Assembly: GCA_046155505.1 (NCBI GenBank)
Contig: JBJXFK010000202.1
Span: forward strand, 1 to 23,706
Source of the DNA: JBJXFK01 sp046155505
GTDB lineage: Bacteria > Planctomycetota > Phycisphaerae > UBA1845 > Fen-1342
Reading direction: 5' to 3'
DNA: 23,706 nucleotides
In this document: positions 1 to 6,192 of the stretch, piece after piece
How the letters are laid out: every line of letters begins with the position of its first letter
How positions within the stretch are numbered: position 1 is the first letter of the stretch
Notes under the pieces: generated by a model
What the model saw: only the letters and a program-made list of their open reading frames with translations
What the model was told of the DNA's origin: nothing
The model's database searches: none
Position numbers and translations under genes: made by a program

Positions 1-51
1 TGCTGCGATGAACAACGTGGTGATTGAGCCGGTTTGGAAGTGTTTGGACAT
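1..51 (-). CDS. possible 5' end of a leftward gene cut by the window edge
   Basis: An ATG at 51 on the minus strand opens a frame that stays open for 17 codons to the left edge and reads MSKHFQTGSITTLFIAA. A GAGGG element lies about 7 nt upstream of the ATG. The short basic start followed by small hydrophobic residues would suit a signal peptide or a first membrane segment. It lies on the same strand as accD, about 330 nt further along. Only 17 residues are visible, so no family can be named and chance is a real alternative. Confidence 0.35.
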   Translation of the reverse strand, partial: MSKHFQTGSITTLFIAA

Positions 52-381
52 GGAATCGCCCTCGTGTATTCGGCGCGTGGCGGCTGTGACGACCTTTGAT
101 GATATCGAATTGGGGCGAACATCCGGACGAAAAAATGGAAAAAGTGAAGCGCGCCCGCCCGCAAGCTACGAACCGAGCCTCGCGCGGAGGCAAGGGGTTT
201 CCGCGCAGAGGAAAGAAACCCCTCCCTTACGGTCGGGGCTCGGTTATGGCTCGCTGCGCGAGCCGGCGTCGGGCACGGAGGCCCGATCGCTACGTGTAAC
301 TCGATAGCTCCACGCGCGGCGCGTGGTGTCGGCGGAGTGCGCCTAAAACCACGGTCGGAGACCGGTGCCCCATCGCCGCGC
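52..381. other. non-coding gap with hairpins
   Basis: I find no convincing gene in this gap. The longest open frame on the plus strand (to position 307) runs through palindromic sequence and has a low-complexity, Arg/Ser-rich translation. The stretch contains the compound hairpin at 171-245, a small inverted repeat TCGGGC/GCCCGA around 264-282, and a 7-bp stem CCACGCG/CGCGTGG at 310-326 with a 3-nt loop. The last lies just downstream of the accD stop on the minus strand and could help end transcription, but no T-run follows it. Confidence 0.5.
171..245. repeat. compound palindromic repeat
   Basis: Outer arms AACCGAGCC (171-179) and GGCTCGGTT (237-245) are perfect complements. Inside them AGGGGTTTC and GAAACCCCT also pair around a short loop. 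The right half contains a CCTCCCTTACGGTCGGGG core that resembles a dispersed intergenic repeat I recall from planctomycete genomes. That resemblance is from memory and unchecked. Confidence 0.6.
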
Positions 382-1206
382 TTACTTATTGCAATAGTCG
401 ATCAGCCGCGCGATTTCGCTGCGCAGATCCTTGCGATCGACGATGCGGTCGATGTAGCCGTGTTCAAGCAGAAACTCGGCGGTCTGAAATCCCTCGGGCA
501 GCGTCGCGCGAATGGTCTTTTCGATCACGCGCGGACCCGCGAAGCCGATCTGCGCGCCCGGCTCTGCCAGATGAAAATCACCGAGAAATGCAAAGCTCGC
601 CGCCACGCCGGCGGTGGTCGGGTCGGTCATGACCACGATGTATAGCCCGCCCGCGTCGTCAAACTTGGCCAGCGCCGCCGAGGTCTTGGCCATCTGCATC
701 AGCGAGACCATGCCTTCCATCATGCGTGCTCCGCCGCTGGCGGTGACCATGATGAACGGCAGGCTTTCCTTGGCGGCTCGCTCGCACGCGGCGGTCACTT
801 TCTCGCCGACGACCGAGCCCATCGAACCCATGATGAACATGGGGTTCATCACGCCCATGATCACCGGTCGGCCCTTGATGTAGCCCTTGCCGACCACGAT
901 CGCTTCGTGTTCGCCGGTCTCGCGCGTCACCTTTTCGAGCCGCTCGAGATACGGCATGCGGTCGTTAAATTCGAGCGGGTCGGTGGATTCGAGATCGGGC
1001 AGAAACTCCTCGAACGTGTCCGGATCGTTTAGATGGCGAATGCGCGTTCGGGCGTCGATGCGATAGTGATGCCGACATTCCGGACAGACGTGCAGTTCCT
1101 CTTCCAAAATGCGGCGATAGATCATCGCCTTGCACTTGGTGCAGCGGATCCATAGCCCCTCGGGCACGTCCATCTTTTTTCGCGGCGCTTCGGGCGTGTC
1201 GGACAT
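382..1206 (-). CDS. accD: acetyl-CoA carboxylase carboxyltransferase subunit beta
   Basis: This is the beta subunit of the carboxyltransferase half of acetyl-CoA carboxylase, which with AccA moves the carboxyl group from carboxybiotin to acetyl-CoA to give malonyl-CoA for fatty-acid synthesis in the cytoplasm. The 274-residue product has the N-terminal zinc ribbon of bacterial AccD (C22, C25, C41, C44), then the crotonase-like carboxyltransferase fold with VTASGGARMMEGMVSLMQMAKTSAAL and DPTTAGVAASFAFLGD. Length is normal for the family. The ATG at 1206 is chosen because the zinc ribbon follows directly and AAGGGTG precedes it; the longer frame to 1284 only translates the palindromic repeat upstream. 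accA is not in the window. It is last in a leftward run pgk-rpe-phosphatase-like-accD, but 147 nt with a strong palindrome separates it from the gene before. Confidence 0.97.
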   Translation of the reverse strand: MSDTPEAPRKKMDVPEGLWIRCTKCKAMIYRRILEEELHVCPECRHHYRIDARTRIRHLNDPDTFEEFLPDLESTDPLEFNDRMPYLERLEKVTRETGEHEAIVVGKGYIKGRPVIMGVMNPMFIMGSMGSVVGEKVTAACERAAKESLPFIMVTASGGARMMEGMVSLMQMAKTSAALAKFDDAGGLYIVVMTDPTTAGVAASFAFLGDFHLAEPGAQIGFAGPRVIEKTIRATLPEGFQTAEFLLEHGYIDRIVDRKDLRSEIARLIDYCNK

Positions 1207-1241
1207 CAATGCACCCTTATGAACAAACAACCTGCTGACGC

Positions 1242-1342
1242 GAATGCAGAATGAAGAATGCAGAATGCAGAAGGATGCTCGCAACGGCGGACTTGCCGAC
1301 TACGGGCGACTTTCTGCATTCTGCATTCTGCATTCTTCATTC
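1242..1342. repeat. inverted repeat of the TTCTGCATTC type
   Basis: A perfect 24-bp inverted repeat pairs 1249-1272 with 1319-1342. Each arm is made of degenerate 7-nt units (GAATGCA / TGCATTC) and is flanked by an extra unit. The 46-nt loop has no obvious content. It fills most of the gap between the phosphatase-like gene and accD. In RNA it would form a very stable hairpin just after the phosphatase-like stop codon, so it may stop or stabilise the upstream transcript. It is not a classic terminator because no T-run follows. Confidence 0.85.
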
Positions 1343-1353
1343 CTCAAGCGCTC

Positions 1354-1914
1354 TCAAGCCGGCCTGTACTCGACGAAAACCACTCCGCTCGCATCGGTTG
1401 CGGCACTCCACACTTCCGTTTCCGCGATTTCGCCGCAATGCGCGCGAACGAGCGCCATCGCGATCGGCCGCAACACCACCGCCACCGGTCCCTCACCCGC
1501 GCGCTTGCGCAGTTTTGCGATCACCTGCGCCAGTCGCTCAGCCGCCGTGCGAAAGTCCTCACCGCCTGGCGGACTGACGTTTAGCGGAGACTCTTCGAGC
1601 AAATGATATGCGGAAGAAAACCGCGTGCGTAGCTGCTCGTCGGTCAGCCCGGCCCATAGACCCATGTCCACTTCGAGCAGTTCGTCTTTGCTCTTGGCGG
1701 TTAGCTTCAACGCTTTGCCGATCGCCTTGGCCATGTGCGTCGAAAGTTCGTCGGGGGCGTGGAAGAGCTTGGTTGGTGCAATCGCGCGGAGCGACTCGAC
1801 GGTAGTCGAGATCGACAATTCGGCCGAATCGGACGGTGGCAACTCGGTGCGCCCGAGGATTCGCCCCTCGTGCGTCCAGTCGCTCGGGCTGCACGGTATC
1901 AGTGCAACCTTCAT
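1354..1914 (-). CDS. histidine-phosphatase (phosphoglycerate-mutase-like) paralogue lacking catalytic residues
   Basis: The 186-residue product follows the layout of the histidine phosphatase / phosphoglycerate mutase family: beta-1 (MKVALIP), the GRILGRTELPPSD stretch that matches GRxQGxxDxPL, then LLEVDMGLWAGLT, SPPGGEDFRTAAERL and VAVVLRPIAMALVRAHCGEI near the C-terminus. The key residues are missing. The phospho-accepting RHG triad is replaced by PCS at 7-9, the second Arg of SDLxRA is replaced in DELSTH (56-60), and the second catalytic His of SHG is replaced by R149-P150. Only the acidic residue E81 is kept. Catalysis by the family mechanism is therefore unlikely; a binding or regulatory role is an inference. 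Its ATG overlaps the rpe stop (ATGA), which implies translational coupling. Family assignment is by motif layout only. Confidence 0.75.
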   Translation of the reverse strand: MKVALIPCSPSDWTHEGRILGRTELPPSDSAELSISTTVESLRAIAPTKLFHAPDELSTHMAKAIGKALKLTAKSKDELLEVDMGLWAGLTDEQLRTRFSSAYHLLEESPLNVSPPGGEDFRTAAERLAQVIAKLRKRAGEGPVAVVLRPIAMALVRAHCGEIAETEVWSAATDASGVVFVEYRPA

Positions 1915-2597
1915 CCGCCGCGACCCACCTGAACCGCCGCGCTCGCGGCCGCCTGTCGCAGCGCGATCATCGCTGCCGCCGTGTCCTTGGCGTGATAAAG
2001 AGCGCTGCCCGCCACGAGGCAGTCGGCACCGGCGGCGACGACGATCGGTGCAGTGTCGATATTGATTCCGCCGTCGATTTGCAGCGTTTGTTCATCGCTC
2101 AGTTGCCGGGAGATGGTCGCGATCTTGTCCACGCATTCGTGGATGAACCGCTGACCGCCGAAGCCGGGCCAAACGGTCATCACGAGGACGAGATCGACCT
2201 CACCAATAATGTCGAGAATCGCTTCGGCCGGCGTGCCGGGGTTGAGCGATACGCCAACCTGCGAGCCGAGATCGCGAATCTGCTTGATCACTTCGCGCGG
2301 ATGCTCAACCGTCTCGATGTGAAACGTGATGTTCTTGCAACCCGCTTCGACGAACGCCGGGGCATACTTGGCCGGGTCGGTGATCATCAGATGCGCGTCG
2401 AGAAACAGCTTGGTGTACTTGCCGATGCTCTCGACGACGGGCACGCCGAAGGAGAGATTCGGCACGAAGTGGCCGTCCATGATGTCGAGATGCAAGAGAT
2501 CAGCCCCGGCGGCCTCGACCAGCGCAATCTGCTCGGCGAGCCGGCCAAAGTCGGCGCTGAGGACGGAAGGGGCGATTTTGATTCGCTTCTCGGGCAT
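1911..2597 (-). CDS. rpe: ribulose-phosphate 3-epimerase
   Basis: This enzyme interconverts D-ribulose 5-phosphate and D-xylulose 5-phosphate in the pentose phosphate and Calvin pathways. The 228 residues form the expected (beta/alpha)8 barrel with all signatures: IAPSVLSADFGRLAEQ at the N-terminus, the metal-site motif LHLDIMDGHFVPNLSFG, LDAHLMITDP, VLVMTVWPGFGGQRF, the LQIDGGIN strand with the catalytic Asp, and the phosphate-binding VVAAGADCLVAGSALY. Length is normal. The ATG at 2597 is preceded by a GCGGAG element about 8 nt away. It is transcribed in the same direction as pgk, 201 nt downstream of it, and shares a 4-nt stop/start overlap with the phosphatase-like gene. Confidence 0.97.
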   Translation of the reverse strand: MPEKRIKIAPSVLSADFGRLAEQIALVEAAGADLLHLDIMDGHFVPNLSFGVPVVESIGKYTKLFLDAHLMITDPAKYAPAFVEAGCKNITFHIETVEHPREVIKQIRDLGSQVGVSLNPGTPAEAILDIIGEVDLVLVMTVWPGFGGQRFIHECVDKIATISRQLSDEQTLQIDGGINIDTAPIVVAAGADCLVAGSALYHAKDTAAAMIALRQAAASAAVQVGRGG

Positions 2598-2620
2598 CAG
2601 AGGCTCCGCGGCGAAGAAGA

Positions 2621-2792
2621 GGAACCACAGAGGTACAGAGGCACAGAGGAGCAGAGAGCGTAGTTTCTGTTTTCGCTAGGGGACATTTGTTCGTCTCTTC
2701 AAATCGCGGCGCATGGAAGTGATCGGCAAAACACCAATAGCAATTCGCGTTCTCTGTGCGCCTCTGTGTCTCTGTGCCTCTGTGGTTTCCCT
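2621..2792. repeat. inverted repeat of the CACAGAGG type between pgk and rpe
   Basis: Left arm 2621-2660 and right arm 2747-2792 are imperfect complements built of CACAGAGG / CCTCTGTG units. The arms are separated by about 86 nt without a visible gene. The right arm ends just after the pgk stop on the minus strand, and the left arm begins about 24 nt upstream of the rpe start. The same family recurs at 9709-9810. It may act as a transcript-end hairpin for pgk; that function is inferred. Confidence 0.8.
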
Positions 2793-2798
2793 TTTCGA

Positions 2799-4049
2799 TC
2801 ACGCGTCGTCGATCACATCGAGCGCCGCGAACTTTTTGCCTTCGAGGAACTCCAGCGATGCACCGCCGCCCGTGCTGATGTGCGACATTTTCGCCGCCAG
2901 CCCGGCTTGTTCCACCGCCGCCGCACTGTCGCCGCCGCCGATGACCGTCACCGCGCCGCGAGCCGTCGCTTTGGCAATCAGATCGGCCAGCGCGAACGTG
3001 CCTTTGTCGAACGGCTTGGTCTCGAACGCGCCCACCGGCCCGTTCCACACGATCGTACCGGCTGCGTTCAAGATATCGCCGAACTGGGCCAGCGTCTTGG
3101 GGCCGATGTCCAGGCCCATCAGTTCGGCGGGAACTTCGCCTTCGACAATTTGCGTCGCGACGCCGGCCTTGAGCTCACTCGCCACGACACAATCGACCGG
3201 CAGTTTCAGCTTGCCGCCGGCGGTCGCCATCAACTCGCGGGCGAGGTCGAGTTTGTCGCGCTCGCACAGGCTCTTGCCGACGCCGCGACTGGCCGCCGCC
3301 CAGAATGTGAACATCATCGCGCCGCCGACAAGAATCGTGTCGCACTTGGCGAGCAACGCCTTGATGACGCCGATCTTGTCGCTGACCTTGGCACCGCCGA
3401 GCACCGCAACCAGCGGGCGCTTGGGCGTGTTGACCGCCTTGCCCAGGTATTCGAGTTCTTTTTCGACGAGGAAGCCGATCGCGCGATTGCCGGTGCCGAC
3501 GACCTGCGGCACGTCGTACATGCTGACATGCTTGCGATGACATGTGCCGAACGCGTCGTTGACGTACATTTCGGCACTAGCTGACAACGCCTTGGCGAAC
3601 TCCTGCCGCTTGGCGTCCTGCTCAGGCGTGAGCTTGCCGTCGGGGTTTTTCTTGGCTTTGTCGATGACGTCTTCGCCCTTGTGGAAGCGGAGGTTTTCGA
3701 GCAGCAGCGTCTCGCCGTCCTTGAGCTTTGACGCAGCGTCGACGACCGCCGGGCCGATGCAGTTGTCGACGAACGCACACGCGCGATTCGTCAGCTTGGC
3801 GATGCGCTCGGCGACCGGGCGCAGCGACAGGCCCTTGTCCGCCGCCGGGTCGCCGGTCGGGCGGCCGAGGTGACTGGCGAGCATTACGCGCGCACCGCTC
3901 TTCACGAGATGTTCGAGCGTGGGCAAAAACTGCGTAATGCGGCGATCGTCGGTGATGTTGCCATGATCGTCGAGCGGAACGTTGAAATCGGCCCGAACGA
4001 AGACGCGCTTGCCGCGCACGTTCAGGTCTCGAATGGTGCGTTTGTTCAT
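2799..4049 (-). CDS. pgk: phosphoglycerate kinase
   Basis: Phosphoglycerate kinase makes ATP from 1,3-bisphosphoglycerate in glycolysis, or runs backwards in carbon fixation and gluconeogenesis. The 416-residue product has the N-domain signature KRVFVRADFNVPLD, LASHLGRPTG, the LLLENLRFHKGE and DAFGTCHRKH substrate-site stretches, GGAKVSDKIGVI, and the C-domain nucleotide site WNGPVGAFE with GGGDSAAAVEQAG and STGGGASLEFLEGK. Length is typical. The ATG at 4049 has TAGGAGC about 7 nt upstream; the longer frame to 4121 translates a repeat. A GGTGGGC hairpin repeat ends 16 nt before this start. rpe lies downstream on the same strand. No gap (GAPDH) gene is present beside it, although pgk often neighbours gap. 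Confidence 0.97.
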   Translation of the reverse strand: MNKRTIRDLNVRGKRVFVRADFNVPLDDHGNITDDRRITQFLPTLEHLVKSGARVMLASHLGRPTGDPAADKGLSLRPVAERIAKLTNRACAFVDNCIGPAVVDAASKLKDGETLLLENLRFHKGEDVIDKAKKNPDGKLTPEQDAKRQEFAKALSASAEMYVNDAFGTCHRKHVSMYDVPQVVGTGNRAIGFLVEKELEYLGKAVNTPKRPLVAVLGGAKVSDKIGVIKALLAKCDTILVGGAMMFTFWAAASRGVGKSLCERDKLDLARELMATAGGKLKLPVDCVVASELKAGVATQIVEGEVPAELMGLDIGPKTLAQFGDILNAAGTIVWNGPVGAFETKPFDKGTFALADLIAKATARGAVTVIGGGDSAAAVEQAGLAAKMSHISTGGGASLEFLEGKKFAALDVIDDA

Positions 4050-4065
4050 GATGATGCTCCTATGC

Positions 4066-4086
4066 GTAGGGTGGGCACCGCCCACC
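4066..4086 (-). repeat. GGTGGGC hairpin in the pgk leader
   Basis: A 7-bp stem GGTGGGC/GCCCACC with a 3-nt loop is followed on the minus strand by CTAC. It ends 16 nt upstream of the pgk start codon. The same 21-nt sequence, differing at one base, sits in the same orientation 13 nt upstream of rdgB (8149-8169). It could be a dispersed repeat or a leader regulatory hairpin. Confidence 0.7.
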
Positions 4087-4289
4087 AATTCCGGCAGCTC
4101 TCGCGAACCGAGCAACGACAAGTAAATGCAATTCGCATTCCGTACAGCAGCGCTCGGACGCGTCAGCCTCGCATCGTGGAGAGCATCGTCACGGACAGCC
4201 CGCTTGGCAAGCGCGTCGCGTGGAAGAAAGCCCGAGCGGCAGACCCGTTCCGCAGCGCGGATCGCGGATCAACCCAAAAACCGGCCGCG

Positions 4290-4318
4290 TTGACGAAGCG
4301 CCGGGCCGTTCTTATCAT
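4290..4318 (+). promoter_or_regulatory. sigma70-type promoter of tRNA-Glu
   Basis: TTGACG (4290-4295) and TATCAT (4313-4318) are separated by exactly 17 nt. Transcription starting about 7 nt after the -10 box would begin roughly 14 nt before the mature tRNA-Glu. This is one of the clearest sigma70-like promoters in the window. It is read by eye only. Confidence 0.7.
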
Positions 4319-4338
4319 TCCTTGTTCGGCCTTGGGTC

Positions 4339-4411
4339 GCCCCCATCGTCTAGAGGCCTAGGACACCGGCTTTTCAAGCCGAGAACACGGGTTCGAATCC
4401 CGTTGGGGGCG
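4339..4411 (+). tRNA. tRNA-Glu (anticodon TTC)
   Basis: The gene folds as a full cloverleaf: acceptor stem GCCCCCA/TGGGGGC, D-stem GTCT/GGAC, anticodon loop TTTTCAA with TTC at 4373-4375, and T-arm ACGGG-TTCGAAT-CCCGT. The discriminator base is G, as usual for tRNA-Glu. The top pair of the anticodon stem is a C-A mismatch (4366/4382). CCA is not encoded and must be added by tRNA nucleotidyltransferase. Confidence 0.96.
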
Positions 4412-4446
4412 CTCGCGTTCTATCGCTGCGCGCCCGCACATTTGCA

Positions 4447-4475
4447 TTGCTGGCGTGGCGGCGTATGCGTATGAT
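4447..4475 (+). promoter_or_regulatory. sigma70-type promoter of tRNA-Ser
   Basis: TTGCTG (4447-4452) and TATGAT (4470-4475) are separated by 17 nt and lie about 45 nt upstream of the mature tRNA-Ser. Its presence suggests that the two tRNA genes can be transcribed separately even though they lie only 109 nt apart. It is read by eye only. Confidence 0.55.
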
Positions 4476-4520
4476 TCCGGCAGGTCGTTGCTCACGCTTG
4501 GCGACGACCGAGCCTGTTTT

Positions 4521-4612
<92 letters not shown>

Positions 4613-4823
4613 TTCATTTTCTTTACGGCGACGCGCCGCGTCCGAGTATTTCAACCGAGCGATTGTCGACGTGTCTGCCCGATTGGGTGATACCGTCGCG
4701 GCGGCGAACGGTTTACACTCTCTTTGCATCGATTTGCTGATTCGTTTGCGGTCGTCCCGACCGCGCCACCCGATCGGTCAGGCACCCGCCTGCCGCGGGG
4801 TCGGTGTTTGAGGAGCTGTCGTC

Positions 4824-6071
4824 ATGTTCTCGGCAATCAATCGCAAGGTGAAACTCATGGTCCTGCACTACCAGCGCGGACGCCCGCTGGTGCGGATCAG
4901 CGACACCACCCTGCGCGACGGCCTGCAAACGCCGGGATTGCGGATCACACCCGAGCAAAAGGTGATGATCGCGCAGGCGCTCGCCGATGCGGGAATTCAC
5001 TCGATCGATTGCGGCTTCCCGGCGGCGAGCCCGGGCGACTTTGAGAGCGTGCGCAAGATCGTCGAAAAGGTGCGCGGGCCGGTGCTTTCGGCGCATTCGC
5101 GGACGAAGAAAGATGACATCGACTGCGCGGCCGAAGCCATGAAGGGTCTTTCGCCACTACGCAAAGCGATTACGCTCTTCATCGGCGTCAGCCCGATCCA
5201 TCGCGAGCACAAGCACAACATGACCAAGGCCGAGGTGATCAAGCAGATCACTTCGTCGGTCGAATACGCCAGCAAGTTTTTCGAGGTGATATCGTTCGGT
5301 CCCGAGGATGCCTCGCGGGCCGAGCCGGAGTTTTTGCACGAGTGCTATCGCGAGGCGATCGCGGCGGGCGCGGTGTCGTGCGGCTTTACCGATACGGTCG
5401 GCCTGATGACGCCGGACAAGGTGGCCGATGCGATCAAACGCATGCAGGATCGCGTGCCGAACATCGGGAATTCGCTGATCGGCGTTCATTTTCATAACGA
5501 CCTGGGCATGGCGACGGCGAATTCGCTGGCGGCGATCAAGGCCGGCGCGCACATCGTGCAGGGCACGGTCAACGGCGTGGGTGAGCGGGCCGGGAACACG
5601 GCGATCGAAGAGGTCGTGTTGGCCCTGACGCTGCATCGCGACGAATTCGGCAAGTCGGTGTCGGTCGATGCGGGGCAGCTCTATTCGCTCTCGAACATGG
5701 TGGCCGAGACGCTGAAATTCCGGCCCGCGCCGAACAAAGCCGTGGTGGGCAAGAACATTTTCCGCACCGAGACCGGCGTGCATCAGGCCGGCGTGCTCAA
5801 GCACGTCATGACGTATATGCCGTTCCCGCCCGACCTGATCGGCGCGCCGGCGGTCGAAATGGTGCTGGGCCCGAACAGCGGTCGCAGCGCGGTGAAGTAT
5901 CACCTCGAAGCGATGGGCATGGAGCCGCGCGACGAGCATGTGAACATCATTCTGGAGCACCTGAAGACGGGCAAGCACGAAGCGGCGGACATGCCGGAGA
6001 TCAACGGATTTCTCGAAAAGATGAAGCCGTTCATGGTGCAACACGAGAAGGAAGAGGCGCTGCGGTCGTAG
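4824..6071 (+). CDS. 2-isopropylmalate / homocitrate synthase-like enzyme (DRE-TIM metallolyase family)
   Basis: The 415-residue product belongs to the family that condenses acetyl-CoA with a 2-oxoacid (LeuA, NifV, citramalate synthase). The TIM-barrel signatures are present: VRISDTTLRDGLQTPG at 23-38 (metal-binding Asp), GVHFHNDLGMATANS at about 220 with the metal-ligand HxH, GVGERAGNTAIEEVV at about 251, and TGVHQAG at about 317. It stops after the linker region and lacks the C-terminal leucine-sensing domain of full-length LeuA (about 520 residues), so leucine feedback by that domain is not expected. Position 3 of LRDGxQ is Leu instead of the usual Glu. The substrate cannot be read from sequence; leucine synthesis is one guess. 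A GAGGAG element 8 nt upstream supports the ATG at 4824. No leuBCD genes are nearby. Confidence 0.85.
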   Translation: MFSAINRKVKLMVLHYQRGRPLVRISDTTLRDGLQTPGLRITPEQKVMIAQALADAGIHSIDCGFPAASPGDFESVRKIVEKVRGPVLSAHSRTKKDDIDCAAEAMKGLSPLRKAITLFIGVSPIHREHKHNMTKAEVIKQITSSVEYASKFFEVISFGPEDASRAEPEFLHECYREAIAAGAVSCGFTDTVGLMTPDKVADAIKRMQDRVPNIGNSLIGVHFHNDLGMATANSLAAIKAGAHIVQGTVNGVGERAGNTAIEEVVLALTLHRDEFGKSVSVDAGQLYSLSNMVAETLKFRPAPNKAVVGKNIFRTETGVHQAGVLKHVMTYMPFPPDLIGAPAVEMVLGPNSGRSAVKYHLEAMGMEPRDEHVNIILEHLKTGKHEAADMPEINGFLEKMKPFMVQHEKEEALRS

Positions 6072-6091
6072 GCGGCGGGTGCGATTCACTG

Positions 6092-6154
6092 GGGGAGCAT
6101 CGGCCTCCGGCCGGTGCGAGTCGAGTTGTCACCGGCCGGAGGCCGATGCTCCCC
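6092..6154. repeat. 25-bp perfect palindrome (CGGCCTCCGGCCGG type)
   Basis: Arms 6092-6116 and 6130-6154 are perfect 25-nt complements with a 13-nt loop. The palindrome lies between the isopropylmalate-synthase-like gene and rsmB, ending 38 nt before the rsmB start. A single arm with one mismatch recurs at 13054-13078. As RNA it would be an extremely stable GC-rich hairpin. It may separate the two transcripts, but no T-run follows. Confidence 0.9.
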
Positions 6155-6192
6155 ACCGCACGATCGTCGCTGGCGACGAGGTGGGAGCCGTC

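Noticed and set aside
8..307. 99-residue plus-strand frame at the left edge
   Set aside because: Most of it translates the palindromic repeat at 171-245, and no ribosome site precedes it.
1242..1342. CRISPR-like array from the repeated TGCATTC units
   Set aside because: Units are 7 nt and contiguous, with no spacers, and the structure is an inverted repeat. No cas genes are present.
4613..4823. A promoter or leader peptide before the isopropylmalate-synthase-like gene
   Set aside because: Candidate -35/-10 pairs have poor spacing, and no leucine-codon-rich leader or attenuator hairpin was found.
5157..6089. 310-residue minus-strand frame opposite the isopropylmalate-synthase-like gene
   Set aside because: The sense gene has clear family signatures. 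The antisense translation is Arg/His-rich and unrecognised.
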